A stretch of DNA of 41,233 nt from NCBI GenBank assembly GCA_018970165.1, contig JAGWWZ010000020.1:1-41233 (forward strand), in the 5' to 3' direction. A model generated the notes under the pieces. That model saw only the letters and a list, made by a program, of their open reading frames with translations. It made no database searches and was not told where the DNA came from. Origin of the DNA: Planctomycetota bacterium. GTDB taxonomy: Bacteria > Planctomycetota > Planctomycetia > Pirellulales > Pirellulaceae. This document shows positions 27,204 through 36,732 of this stretch, piece by piece. Each line of letters starts with the position of its first letter. Position 1 is the first letter of the stretch. Made by a program: the position numbers and the translations under genes.

Positions 27204-28328
27204 TTATCGGACGTAGAACGGCACGGGAGGAAGAAAGGCGTGTTGCAGCAGGATGCTCGCGGTCCCTTCCCACACGGCGAACTTCGCAAGATAGAGGAAG
27301 CCGATGTAGAAACTGAGTGCCATGACGAGAGGAATCCACGCGATCCAGCGAAGTGACCAATGACGATCTTTTGATCGCATGCGACTGCGGCGAAGGGCCC
27401 ATCCTGCCAAAAGCTTTGCAGGGAAAATCAGAGTTACAAAAAACAGCGACAAAACCCACCATAGTTCAGGCGGAATGACTTCGATGCGAAGCGGATACAG
27501 GGGAATCGACAGGACCACCAAGGCCAGCACCGAGATGAGAAACGCGAAGGGTGCGCGACGAAACGCGGTTCGTATGCCTTTGCGGTCAAACGCCGCGAGC
27601 AAGCGACCCTCACTCGCCATATGAATCGGCAGAAAGGGGAGATACATCAGCACCCACAGCATCCCCAAAGCCCCAACCAACCCGATCAATCCCAGGGGCC
27701 CGTTGTCGGGAGCCGCATTGTTCGGGCTGGTCAGCGAAAAGATCATGAGAATCGCAGGAATAGCCAGCCAGGCGACCGCCACGAGCGTCCCCAAAAAGCC
27801 GAGCTTCATGAGACGAAACAAATGCAGCGACGCGATCCAGTCCCAAAGTCGATCTTCCGCTTCTCTCCAAGTTTGCAAACGAAAGATGGTTTTCACAAAT
27901 CGGATCGGGGCTGGCCATAGAAAGTGCCACCATCTACCGCCGCGAAAGAGCGCCCACGCGGACCAAATCACCCACAGCACTGCCAAGACCTGGGCTCCGA
28001 ACCGCAAGCCCTGAGCTCGACCGGACCCCGGCTCGATCAATTCCGCACTGTATGCAAAGTCGGCGACGAGCCAAACAGGGAGCCATGTCAGCCCGATCCA
28101 AATCGCAGAGGAGACAATCGTTCCGGCGATCGCAGCTCCGGGAAAGCAACGGCTTGCGGGCATTCCGCGTGCAACTCGTCCGGAGGACTCTAACATGTAA
28201 CCCAGGCTGGCAAACTGCAGAATGGGGATCGTGGCGGCCACCGCTAGGACGATCACCAACGACAGCCCATTCCAGCAACCCCCTAAAAAGGCGCGAAATC
28301 CGTAAATAATGCGAGAAATCACATGCAT
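27204..28328 (-). CDS. Polytopic membrane protein of unknown function
   Basis: A 374-residue protein with about eight hydrophobic segments, starting MHVISRIIYGFRAFLGGCWN. ATG 28328 is chosen since GGGAG lies 4 bp upstream; the longer frame to 28499 gives a non-hydrophobic, Ser/Arg-rich head and crosses the promoter space of the divergent gene. Notable loops are LGYMLESSGRVARGMPASR after the first helix and RGGRWWHFLWPAPIRF in the middle. The first of these loops resembles the DUF4013-type planctomycete membrane proteins, but I cannot assign the family with confidence. Its upstream neighbour is the Tat-exported dioxygenase gene in the same direction, ~300 bp away. Confidence 0.75.
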   Translation of the reverse strand: MHVISRIIYGFRAFLGGCWNGLSLVIVLAVAATIPILQFASLGYMLESSGRVARGMPASRCFPGAAIAGTIVSSAIWIGLTWLPVWLVADFAYSAELIEPGSGRAQGLRFGAQVLAVLWVIWSAWALFRGGRWWHFLWPAPIRFVKTIFRLQTWREAEDRLWDWIASLHLFRLMKLGFLGTLVAVAWLAIPAILMIFSLTSPNNAAPDNGPLGLIGLVGALGMLWVLMYLPFLPIHMASEGRLLAAFDRKGIRTAFRRAPFAFLISVLALVVLSIPLYPLRIEVIPPELWWVLSLFFVTLIFPAKLLAGWALRRSRMRSKDRHWSLRWIAWIPLVMALSFYIGFLYLAKFAVWEGTASILLQHAFLPPVPFYVR

Positions 28329-28478
28329 TGACTCCCTTGGGGGCAGTATTCCTGTGCAAGTTGCAACACTTCCTCGCACCATCCAAATTCGCCCGCTTTC
28401 CGAAGTTCTGGAATTGTAACTTGGAAAAGGGGCAAAAAGTCCAGAGGGACCGAGTGCCGATTTCGCGGTTGGTCGCGT

Positions 28479-28506
28479 TTGCAACCCCTCCGACCGCAAC
28501 TAGTAT
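28479..28506 (+). promoter_or_regulatory. Weak promoter candidate for the TPR/DPF protein
   Basis: TTGCAA at 28479-28484 and TAGTAT at 28501-28506 are 16 bp apart and 44 bp before the start codon. Each matches the sigma-70 consensus at four of six positions. It lies in the 221-bp divergent gap 28329-28549. Confidence 0.3.
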
Positions 28507-28549
28507 ATAGAGCGATTGTACTGTTCCCTGTCTTTTTGGAATTGAACTC

Positions 28550-29245
28550 ATGCAACTTCGATTTACCCCTCTGGCTTTGCTACTTGTTGGGTTCGCAGCG
28601 ACGATGGCAGCGCGTGCTCAGGATCCGCTCGACGATGTGTACGGCCACGCCGTTCACGCTTACTACCGAGGCGACGTAGCCCGCGCTCAGGAATTGCTCG
28701 ATCAAGCAATCGCGGCTGGCAGCAAGGATCCACGTGCTTATTACTATCGCGGGCTCTGTCTTTCTGCTTTGGGTGGTGACACCTCTGCGGGCATGGCCGA
28801 TTTTCAGACTGCGGCAGATCTCGAGATCAACGGCCAGAAAGTCGTGAACGTTGGCAAGGCACTGGAACGGGTGCAAGGGGCTGCTCGTTGCGCGATCGAA
28901 TCGGTTCGACGAAGTGCACGCCTGGCATCGCGAGACAAGTATCTTCAAATGCAGCGTGCTCGATACGAGGAATCGCGAAGAGCTCCTGCCGTCGCACCTC
29001 GCGATTCGGATGTACCGCCGACCCCCGTACCCGCAGCGAATGATCCATTTGCTCCAGGCCTAGATCTCAACAAGGGGACTCCGACCCCGATGCCGGAATC
29101 GAACAAGCCTACTGCTCCTGCGACCAACGATCCGTTTGGCGATGCGCCCGGAGATTCGAACAAGGATGAGCCCCCTGCATCGGATGATCCGTTCGGTGGT
29201 AGTTCGGCACCACCCGCATCGGACGATCCGTTCGGCGGCAACTAG
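28550..29245 (+). CDS. Secreted TPR-like protein with C-terminal DPF repeats
   Basis: A 231-residue protein. Residues 1-23 form a signal peptide (hydrophobic LALLLVGFAATMA core, cut near ARA-QD). Residues 29-95 hold two TPR-like helix pairs (YGHAVHAYYRGDVARAQELL, then PRAYYYRGLCLSALGG). Residues ~140-231 are Pro/Asp/Ser-rich and disordered, with four DPF motifs at 165, 194, 213 and 226, the last two in a near-identical repeat. No enzyme motif is seen. Scaffold or binding function is the natural guess; partners are unknown. The gene stands alone, divergent from a membrane-protein gene and convergent with the next gene, with a shared hairpin at its end. Confidence 0.8.
   Translation: MQLRFTPLALLLVGFAATMAARAQDPLDDVYGHAVHAYYRGDVARAQELLDQAIAAGSKDPRAYYYRGLCLSALGGDTSAGMADFQTAADLEINGQKVVNVGKALERVQGAARCAIESVRRSARLASRDKYLQMQRARYEESRRAPAVAPRDSDVPPTPVPAANDPFAPGLDLNKGTPTPMPESNKPTAPATNDPFGDAPGDSNKDEPPASDDPFGGSSAPPASDDPFGGN
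29174..29238 (+). repeat. Two-copy 26-bp tandem repeat, period 39 bp, in the DPF tail
   Basis: Bases 29174-29199 and 29213-29238 match at 23 of 26 positions; all differences are T/C and sit in third codon positions, leaving the protein motif PASDDPFGG unchanged. This suggests duplication followed by selection on the protein. Confidence 0.8.
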
Positions 29246-29285
29246 AGCCTAGTAGTTCTAAGCTAACAACGCTCAGATACTCTAC

Positions 29286-29314
29286 AAGATCCATCGGTCA
29301 TTCCGATGGATCTT
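29286..29314. terminator. Bidirectional terminator-like hairpin
   Basis: AAGATCCATCGG (29286-29297) pairs perfectly with CCGATGGATCTT (29303-29314), a 12-bp stem with a 5-base loop TCATT. The stop codon of the minus-strand gene (29298-29300, TGA on that strand) lies in the loop. It separates two convergent genes. The T-run on the plus side is short (TTT). Confidence 0.7.
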
Positions 29315-30926
29315 TGCTTTGATAGGCAATGATACGGTAAGAGTCATCCATGGAGACTTCCATCGTCCATGTGTTTCGGTTGGGATAATCGATCAGGAGC
29401 TGCGGTAGCAGGGACTCGTCCCAACGCGCCCAAACGATTCGCGCATTTACGGGATCCGCGCCGTTGAAGACCCACTCGTGATGGAAGTCATGGCCGGGCG
29501 CATAACGAACGATGACCAGATGATTGCCTGCGCGTGCCAGCAAGTCTGCCTCAGCACTCGCTCGTTTCATAAACCATTGGCTCGGCGAGTTCGGATCCTG
29601 TGCCGCGGACACCACCATGCTACGAGTCGCCATCACCAATCCCAAGGCCTGCATTGCAACTAAGCCGAGCATGACCATCTTTTGCCTGCGAGAACTTTCG
29701 CCATGGATCTCTCGTTTGCTGCGTGCAAGAGTCATGAGTCCATAGTGCATCACCACGGCGCATAAGAGAATGGCTACCGGAATGAGTGGCGAAACATAAG
29801 TTGGAAAGAACCACGGGACACAGTTGATAATCGCCAGCGCGATCACCGCGGCCACGAGGATCACTCCGTACCGCTTACGCAAGCGAGGTGCGGCAACTAC
29901 CGCAAAGGGAGCGGTCACCAAGATCCAACCCCAGTTTTTCATCATGTGCCAAACGCGGTTACTCATCAGTCTCGCGTACCCGGGCCAGGATGCAGAAGCA
30001 GTATAGGATCCCATCGACCAGACGCGATGAAATTGAACTTGTTCCTGGAATCGATGCCCTAATGCTGGTTCATGAGGCTGCTGCCAAATAAAAACCGGCG
30101 CGACCCCATATTGTTCTTCATGGAGTTGGTAAGGGAGCTTCAGCCACGAGCCGGTCACGCGTTGATTGATGGTGCCCTGCAAAATGAAACCGAGTCCCAA
30201 CACGGCTCCCGCAGGTGCGATCGATTTCCAAAACGAAGCGTGAAGCAATCGACCCTCTCGCACCCAACCGATGGCCAACCCCATCCCCAAGATCGATGAG
30301 AGGAGGGCAACTTCAAAGGGTCGAGAAAAAATTCCTAGCACTAATCCGCATGCCACAGCTACGGGGGCAGGCCATGCCCTATTCACGCTGGATCGGTTCA
30401 TGCGAAGCATTCCACCGATCACGAACGCCATGGCCGCGATTGCTAACCATCCATTGGTGTACTCTTGAGACCATCCGGTTTGCCACATCGGATGCAGTGC
30501 AGCGAACATGCCAAACGTCCATGCCCATCGCTTGGGAAGAGCGGCGAGGAGCATCCAAGTTATCGAACAGCAAGCCAAGCCTGCGGCGAGCCATATGCCC
30601 GTGTGCCACTCGCCGAACAAAAGTTTCCCCAGCGCGAGCATCGCGCCCATGCCGATCGGAAATTTCGCGGCGTAAGTCGGCTCGACGATGACATGGAAGG
30701 TCTGCAACAGCTCATGCGAGGGCGGAGTCGGATTGCTGACTCGACCGTGCCAAAGCGTGTCGGCGACGAGCAGATTGCCGAAGTCGTCATGGAGATTGGG
30801 ATAGGGGGGCACCCATAGGGAAACAAGTGCCGCCACGAAAAATGCGACCACTCCCGGCGACAAACACAGGATCCATCGGAACACCCTTGGATGGAGCAAC
30901 GGATGCAGGAATGGATGTCGTTTCAT
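29298..30926 (-). CDS. Polytopic membrane protein, GT-C / ArnT-like glycosyltransferase
   Basis: A 542-residue integral membrane protein with about eleven helices and a short soluble C terminus. The first periplasmic loop contains PYPNLHDDFGNLLVADTLWHG: the adjacent acids (DD) in this position are typical of GT-C transferases of the ArnT/PMT clan, where an Asp is catalytic. A second region GWSQEYTNGWLAI and a C-terminal RYAPGHDFHHEWVFNGADP are also seen. ATG 30926 is chosen, 7 bp after the stop of the upstream GT2 gene; the alternative at 30962 overlaps it. Pairing with a polyprenyl-phosphate GT2 enzyme suggests lipid-linked sugar transfer to an outer-surface acceptor. The acceptor is unknown. 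Confidence 0.72.
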   Translation of the reverse strand: MKRHPFLHPLLHPRVFRWILCLSPGVVAFFVAALVSLWVPPYPNLHDDFGNLLVADTLWHGRVSNPTPPSHELLQTFHVIVEPTYAAKFPIGMGAMLALGKLLFGEWHTGIWLAAGLACCSITWMLLAALPKRWAWTFGMFAALHPMWQTGWSQEYTNGWLAIAAMAFVIGGMLRMNRSSVNRAWPAPVAVACGLVLGIFSRPFEVALLSSILGMGLAIGWVREGRLLHASFWKSIAPAGAVLGLGFILQGTINQRVTGSWLKLPYQLHEEQYGVAPVFIWQQPHEPALGHRFQEQVQFHRVWSMGSYTASASWPGYARLMSNRVWHMMKNWGWILVTAPFAVVAAPRLRKRYGVILVAAVIALAIINCVPWFFPTYVSPLIPVAILLCAVVMHYGLMTLARSKREIHGESSRRQKMVMLGLVAMQALGLVMATRSMVVSAAQDPNSPSQWFMKRASAEADLLARAGNHLVIVRYAPGHDFHHEWVFNGADPVNARIVWARWDESLLPQLLIDYPNRNTWTMEVSMDDSYRIIAYQSKDPSE

Positions 30927-30933
30927 GAGACGA

Positions 30934-32310
30934 TTATCGCACACGGGCCATCCGCAGCACACTCATCAGGAAACTGCTCGCTATGCACTGCACTCCGAGA
31001 GCGATCAGGCCGCTACCTGGGATAACCCAACGCATGGTTCGAGCGTAATCCAAAGCTCCAAATCCAGATTCGGCCCATGACCATGCAATCCATCCGATGC
31101 ATGCGATACCGATCCCGATCATGGCGCACGAGACAACGAGCAATCGTTCGAGTGGTAGTATGCGATTAAACAATGAGACCCAGCGGTTCTCCGGGAGGAT
31201 CCCTTCTGAGATCGCAAAAGTCTTAGCCAACATGGCACACCACACCCACTGCGATGCCACAAGAACCGATAGAGTTCCGATGAGTAGCGTATGCACATCC
31301 AAGGCCGCGCCCGCGATCATGAACTGCGGCAATGCGAGCAAGCAAAGAGCCAAACCAAAGATCGCAAGTAGTGCGCCAGGGAGCAGGAAGGTCCAACGTG
31401 GGCTCAAGAGCAAGAAGAAGCGAAGCGTGCGCCAACCATCTCGAAAGGTGCGCAGATGAGACCTCGAGTTGACGCGGCCATCGGGATGAAGCGTGATAGG
31501 AACTTCACCAATCTTCGCTCCGAACAAAGTCCCTTTGATGATCATTTCGGTAGCGAACTCCATGCCGGTACACCGTTGATCGAGACTTTGCTGCCACTGT
31601 TTACGAAACCCGCGCATGCCGCAATAGACGTCATGGATGGGTGTCCGAAACATCGTACGAACCAAGAACGACAAGGCCGGGTTTCCAAGCCATCGATGCA
31701 GCGGTGGCATGGCTCGAGGAAGGACTCTGCCCCCACCACTGGGTAGTCGGCATCCCTGGACGAGATCCTTCCCTTGGGTCAATTGCCGATAGAAGGGTTC
31801 GATCTGTGTAAAGTCATAGCTGTCGTCCGCATCTCCCATCAGAACAAATCGACCTCGCGCCGCCTGAATCCCACCCATCAGCGCCGAACCGTATCCTTTT
31901 TGCGACACGGCGATGACCCTCGCTCCGGCCTTTTCCGCTAAGTGTTGAGAACCGTCGGAACTGCCGTTGTCAGCTACGATTACTTCGCCTGGGATGCCGA
32001 GAGCTTCGATCGCGGTTCGTGCTTTGCGGACACATGATGCGACGGTATCCGCCTCATTCAGACAGGGGATCACGACCGACAATTCGAGTTCGGAGGATTC
32101 GAGCTTGGTTGTGGCGAATGGCTCGTTCGGCGGAACAGCGTACGGAGATCGGGAACCCGACAGCCATGCCTCGGCTCGGTTCAAGGAGGAATCGATTCGA
32201 GCTTCAAGCACCTCGTCCGAGAGGATTGCGATATCGATAGGTTCGGGATGGGAGGAGGCCAGCGAGGGCTTCTTCCCGGTCGGGATTCGCCGAGGGCGAG
32301 TGCGTTCCAT
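30934..32310 (-). CDS. GT2 polyprenyl-phosphate glycosyltransferase with C-terminal membrane domain
   Basis: A 458-residue enzyme. Residues 1-75 are a charged, probably disordered extension. The GT-A domain (77-240) has LSVVIPCLNEADTV, VADNGSSDGS and the metal site MGDADDSYDF with D160/D162; GMRGFRKQ and PITLHPDGRVNSRSHLRTF follow, as in dolichol-phosphate-mannose synthase relatives. From ~305 to the end there are about four hydrophobic segments, more than usual for this family. AGGA 8 bp upstream supports ATG 32310. It directly precedes the GT-C-like gene, giving the donor/acceptor enzyme pair. Sugar not determined. Confidence 0.87.
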   Translation of the reverse strand: MERTRPRRIPTGKKPSLASSHPEPIDIAILSDEVLEARIDSSLNRAEAWLSGSRSPYAVPPNEPFATTKLESSELELSVVIPCLNEADTVASCVRKARTAIEALGIPGEVIVADNGSSDGSQHLAEKAGARVIAVSQKGYGSALMGGIQAARGRFVLMGDADDSYDFTQIEPFYRQLTQGKDLVQGCRLPSGGGRVLPRAMPPLHRWLGNPALSFLVRTMFRTPIHDVYCGMRGFRKQWQQSLDQRCTGMEFATEMIIKGTLFGAKIGEVPITLHPDGRVNSRSHLRTFRDGWRTLRFFLLLSPRWTFLLPGALLAIFGLALCLLALPQFMIAGAALDVHTLLIGTLSVLVASQWVWCAMLAKTFAISEGILPENRWVSLFNRILPLERLLVVSCAMIGIGIACIGWIAWSWAESGFGALDYARTMRWVIPGSGLIALGVQCIASSFLMSVLRMARVR

Positions 32311-32565
32311 GGGGTATTCCTGCGAGAAACGGGCTCAAATGCTGCAGAAGCTTACTCCAGAAGATCATGACCGACCGGGGAATCACGGGCAAAGCTCCCT
32401 CCACATGGTGGCCGAAAGTTGCGATTGAATGGGTTGTAGGAACTGCAAAAGCACTTTCGCGAATGGCTAGTCGGATTTACGATTTAGCCCTTCCAACAGG
32501 ACTGCAGGGATCGGGAAGGATGGCACTTGCGACGAATACCGCAGGGACGGTGACTGGGGATCTGG
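32311..32565. other. Divergent intergenic region
   Basis: A 255-bp gap between the GT2 gene and the 1,388-residue orphan gene. It must hold both promoters, but I found no convincing -35/-10 pair or palindrome. Confidence 0.4.
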
Positions 32566-35500
32566 GTGAAGCACGAAAGACCTCAAGCCTGCAACGATGA
32601 AGATCTGCTTCAGGTACTTGGCTACCTGAATTTCTCGTCAGGCAAATCGGATCCGAAATTCTTGTCGACGATGAATCGTCTCTACGGTCGCGTGCTGGCC
32701 GGAGCGCCGGAACACTTTTCTCCGTACGCAGGGCTTCCACCATGGCTCATTCTTTGGAACGAGTTGCAGGATCACCTCAAGCGAGTCAGGTCGGATAAGG
32801 ATGCATTTCGGGAATGCGACCAGGCCGAGCATGTGATGCATTTGGTTTGGCAGGTCCTGCTTCCAGATTATCTCGACTACCACAGCGACTTGCTGTTTCA
32901 TCAAGAGCCCGAGGGTTTGTTCAATGGCTTGTTCTTGGGACGTGCCGTAGAAGCGGTCCTGCAACAGGGTGGTCCTTGGGAAGATGTTGGTCGCATTGTT
33001 TCGGGCGCGATTCGGCAGCTGAACGACTATGTGGGTTATCGGCCGGTCGCGGTCCTGGAGGGGCGGCGACTGGAACCCTATCCGCATGAGTGGCTTCGTC
33101 CCATACCACTTTACATCCGTGAGGTTGGTGTTGCCTACGGTCCGTACTACGACATCATCACACGCGCTCTGGATATACTTTGCGAGACATCGAGTGGCAT
33201 TCTGCGCGATGCGCAGTTCGATCCGAATATGCTCGATGAATTGGCCTTGGACCCGCGAGCGTACGATTTTGATCATCCCGTGAACAAGCGTCCGAATTAT
33301 TATTTCGGTCAGTGGGATCCGCATTTGATGGATCAAGCTGGCAATTACCGACGATTCGTTCTTCAACAGGTGACGATCGATGCCCTGCTAGCCCGAGTCA
33401 GACAGCACAGTGACATTCCGTACGAGCAATCGTTGGTCGAAGCATCGGTGGTACTCGTGGGGACCATGCTGATGGCATCGGGAATCTCGGGTGGATCGGT
33501 AAACGCGTTTTCGTCGAATACAACCTTGGTCGGTCTGTTGTCGACCATCGCGAATTATCGAGATACCTTTTACTCAGAGTTTCTCGATCGACTTATGGGC
33601 ACGCACCGCGAACGGTTGGTAGCGGAGGCTACGATTCGTCGGCAACCGCTCGGCGGTGCACGACAAGAGCTCAATACCAATCTAGCCCGCCTGCGAGCGG
33701 CCCAAGTTGAGCGAGTACAGTTGGCTCGTATCTTTGCACGCATGGGGAGTGCGACTGCTGCGAAAGACGAATCGGACGATGTTCACGTTCCATCGGCGAG
33801 AATTTTGTGCCGCATCGATTGCTTGTTGACGATCGGCAATCAGCAATTGCGACGAGAGGAATTGCAACAAGCATCGGAGATCCCAGATCAGATTTTCGAC
33901 TTGATCCAACGAGGGATCGAGTGCGGTGCGCTGGTTGATCCTTGGAACATACTCGGCTTCGCCGGTAACTTTCCGCGATTCATTGGGACCGATGCAACGG
34001 TCAGCGATGAACGGGTGCGGGAGCTGGTTCAGATCATGGAGCAGTTATTCGCGCTTCTTGCACGCGTTTGGCGGGAGGCTGCCGCATGCAATGATGCCCC
34101 TCTGTGCGAAGCAACCGAAGCTCGGTTCCGCCGCATCTCGCAATGGTGGCGCAAGTATGCAGCCCATGAAGTTAGCGATGTGCACGCGACCGATCCCAAC
34201 GAAACCCTCGAATCTTCGCAAATGGTCGCGCGAGCACTGCGATTGTGGAACCAAGGCGGGGTGGCCGCAGGGGACCTGAAATTCTGGACTCCACACGCAG
34301 AGCTGTTCGATTCACCCAAGGCCTATGCATTGGTGATCGAGGCACTGCTCGATCGCGGCGATTTTGTCAGTTGCATGGCGCTGCTTGTGCATTGGCTCAA
34401 CAGCGTCGATCGCGTCGGGTTGCAAAGCGGCAATACGTCGTTCTCCGATTTGGCCCGTATGTGGCTCGAACGATTGTTCGAACATTCCTACCCCTCATCT
34501 CTCAATGATTCGAATGACTTCCCTGGTCAGTGCGCCGAGAGCGAACACGTTCGAATGTGGGAGCTGGTCGAGAAATTCTTCGATTATCTCGAAGCCAATG
34601 GCGAATCCTTTTGGACACCTCCCCAGTTTCAACTGTCAACCAGCAAGAGCAAGAAGCGTCGATCCAAGGGAAACCCAGACGATGAGTCCACGTTCAATGC
34701 TGCCTGGGAAGGGGTCACTTACGAGGATAGCACCGATGATGGTATTGAGGGACCTCTCTTTGAACAAGATGATGGCACCAATGAAGAACTGAGCACCGAA
34801 TCAAAACGGATCGGCGAGCATTTAACGTTTCTGTCCGCCCTGGCACAAATGTGGAAACTGGTGGCTCAGTCAACGCAATTTCTCTCGCCACAGCAATCCA
34901 CTCCGAACACGCTCGATCGCAAACAACGCATGTTATCGGCGATCCATCGTTGGACGGATCAGTGCCTACAAAACCGCGATGGGCTGATCGAACTGCTGGA
35001 TCAAGTTCGAGGATTCGCGATCGCGAAGGGAGGTACCGATACCGACTCGATGACTCGCTATGATCGTCAGCGTGTGGTGAAAGAGTCGCTCATGGAACGG
35101 ATCCTCGCCTCAGCGGTCGAGACGGCGGTCGCGGGAAGAATGCTGCTCGGCTCACTCATCGCTCAATCCGAGAACCGGGACAGCGTTCAACCGCTATTGA
35201 TCAATCTACCGAACGATGAGTTGCTGACGGTAAAGCTGTATGGCGATATAATGGCCGGACACCGCGAAGCCGTCGACACATCGTTCAACGAATTTCTCGC
35301 CGCAATTCGAAACGAACGATTGCTGTATGTGTCGTTGGCTCGGGGGGGCGATCCCAGGGAAATCCTCGTGGCTCGGGTTCGGCGTCGTGCCTTGACCCAT
35401 CTGTTGACTTGGCTGCCCAGGCAAGGTTTCTACCTACAAGCCTGTCGCCTTGTCGATGCTGCGCGACATATGGAGCACCAGCACCCCGTGGGACACGGAG

Positions 35501-36732
35501 CCGTCACGGAATTCGATGAATTGTTTCAAAACGCGTTCAAGGCCATGGTGCGCGGGTTGATTCGCAATGCCTATCAGTGGCAAGCCTCATCACCCAAACC
35601 GAAACGAACCTCCCGTTTGAGATTGACCCAGTCCAACTTGGAGCGTCCGATCGATGCAAAGACTTGGCAGTCATTGGAACTTGACAACATCGTCGACCAA
35701 AACCCGCCGGAACCGGACAGCGAACTGCTTGTTCCATTGCTGGAACAACTCACGGAGATTCTGCTGTCGAGTTGGTTGTCCCATTCCCGCACTTTGCGTC
35801 TGAGCGTTCTCGAAACGGTTGAGGGAACGGCGACCTGGAATCAGTTATCGCAGTTCATTCAGAACTACGGTAAAGGGCTCTTTACCCAAGGTTTCCTGAG
35901 ATTGTCCAACGTTCGCGCGATCCTGCACCAAGGAGTGGGTTCATGGCTTGAAAACGCGATGATCAATCAGGACAGCGAAGAGATGCAGCCTTTGCTCGAC
36001 GCGATCGAACGCGGGGATATCAGCGTCGAAGAATCGCAACGCTGGTTGGCTATCGTTTTCGAAGCTATCATCGATCATTTCACCGAGTACAAAGACTACA
36101 ACAGCACCACGACGCAATCCGATCGCGGCGAGATGCTGTACATGTTGCTCGATTTCCTTCGATTGCGAGTCCGTTACGACCGCGTATGTTGGAATCTCAA
36201 ACCGGTATTCTGGGCTCATGAAGTGCTCGTTCACAATGGTTGTCAGCAATCGGCACAGCAGTGGCGACGAGCACTATCGGATCGCGTTTCGCGTGAAGCC
36301 GACATGTATTTGGAGAAGCTATCAAAGCTTCAAGAACAGTATGCGATGAAAATGCCTACGGTCGCGGATCGACTCAACGAACGATTCGTCAAGCCGATGG
36401 CGATCGATCGCATGCGAGCACTGATCCGGCCAGCGATGCGGCAACTGCGATCCAACGATCGCGAAGAGAGCCGGGCTTTTGAATTGCTCGTGCAGGAAGC
36501 CCATCTCATGATGCGCGAGCCGACAGGAGTCGGACTCGAAATTCCCGCTTGGCTGGTTATGATCGAAGAGGAAGTCGATCGAGTCGTTCACCAGCACATG
36601 CACATGCCCCAAGTGCAGCGGCTCGAACGCGCGGTACCGTCTATCCTGGTACCCCTCGAAGATATCCGGCGGCAACTGCAACAGGCCACCACGCAGAACA
36701 GAAACCTGCGAGCCCCCGGCAATAAGTCATAG
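32566..36732 (+). CDS. Very large orphan protein, unknown function
   Basis: A 1,388-residue protein that I do not recognise. No signal peptide or membrane helix is seen, so it is probably cytoplasmic. It is predicted largely helical. The N-terminal third has compact blocks such as LPPWLILWNELQDHLKR, GLFLGRAVEAVLQQGGPWED and PLYIREVGVAYGPYYDIITR. Around residues 690-735 a charged, low-complexity linker (SKSKKRRSKGNPDDES, later FEQDDGTNEE) separates two halves, suggesting two lobes. The start is GTG at 32566 with GGGGA upstream, the first possible codon after an in-frame TGA at 32551; an ATG at 32671 would remove the well-formed block FSSGKSDPKFLSTMNRLY. Function is not inferred. Confidence 0.8.
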   Translation: MKHERPQACNDEDLLQVLGYLNFSSGKSDPKFLSTMNRLYGRVLAGAPEHFSPYAGLPPWLILWNELQDHLKRVRSDKDAFRECDQAEHVMHLVWQVLLPDYLDYHSDLLFHQEPEGLFNGLFLGRAVEAVLQQGGPWEDVGRIVSGAIRQLNDYVGYRPVAVLEGRRLEPYPHEWLRPIPLYIREVGVAYGPYYDIITRALDILCETSSGILRDAQFDPNMLDELALDPRAYDFDHPVNKRPNYYFGQWDPHLMDQAGNYRRFVLQQVTIDALLARVRQHSDIPYEQSLVEASVVLVGTMLMASGISGGSVNAFSSNTTLVGLLSTIANYRDTFYSEFLDRLMGTHRERLVAEATIRRQPLGGARQELNTNLARLRAAQVERVQLARIFARMGSATAAKDESDDVHVPSARILCRIDCLLTIGNQQLRREELQQASEIPDQIFDLIQRGIECGALVDPWNILGFAGNFPRFIGTDATVSDERVRELVQIMEQLFALLARVWREAAACNDAPLCEATEARFRRISQWWRKYAAHEVSDVHATDPNETLESSQMVARALRLWNQGGVAAGDLKFWTPHAELFDSPKAYALVIEALLDRGDFVSCMALLVHWLNSVDRVGLQSGNTSFSDLARMWLERLFEHSYPSSLNDSNDFPGQCAESEHVRMWELVEKFFDYLEANGESFWTPPQFQLSTSKSKKRRSKGNPDDESTFNAAWEGVTYEDSTDDGIEGPLFEQDDGTNEELSTESKRIGEHLTFLSALAQMWKLVAQSTQFLSPQQSTPNTLDRKQRMLSAIHRWTDQCLQNRDGLIELLDQVRGFAIAKGGTDTDSMTRYDRQRVVKESLMERILASAVETAVAGRMLLGSLIAQSENRDSVQPLLINLPNDELLTVKLYGDIMAGHREAVDTSFNEFLAAIRNERLLYVSLARGGDPREILVARVRRRALTHLLTWLPRQGFYLQACRLVDAARHMEHQHPVGHGAVTEFDELFQNAFKAMVRGLIRNAYQWQASSPKPKRTSRLRLTQSNLERPIDAKTWQSLELDNIVDQNPPEPDSELLVPLLEQLTEILLSSWLSHSRTLRLSVLETVEGTATWNQLSQFIQNYGKGLFTQGFLRLSNVRAILHQGVGSWLENAMINQDSEEMQPLLDAIERGDISVEESQRWLAIVFEAIIDHFTEYKDYNSTTTQSDRGEMLYMLLDFLRLRVRYDRVCWNLKPVFWAHEVLVHNGCQQSAQQWRRALSDRVSREADMYLEKLSKLQEQYAMKMPTVADRLNERFVKPMAIDRMRALIRPAMRQLRSNDREESRAFELLVQEAHLMMREPTGVGLEIPAWLVMIEEEVDRVVHQHMHMPQVQRLERAVPSILVPLEDIRRQLQQATTQNRNLRAPGNKS

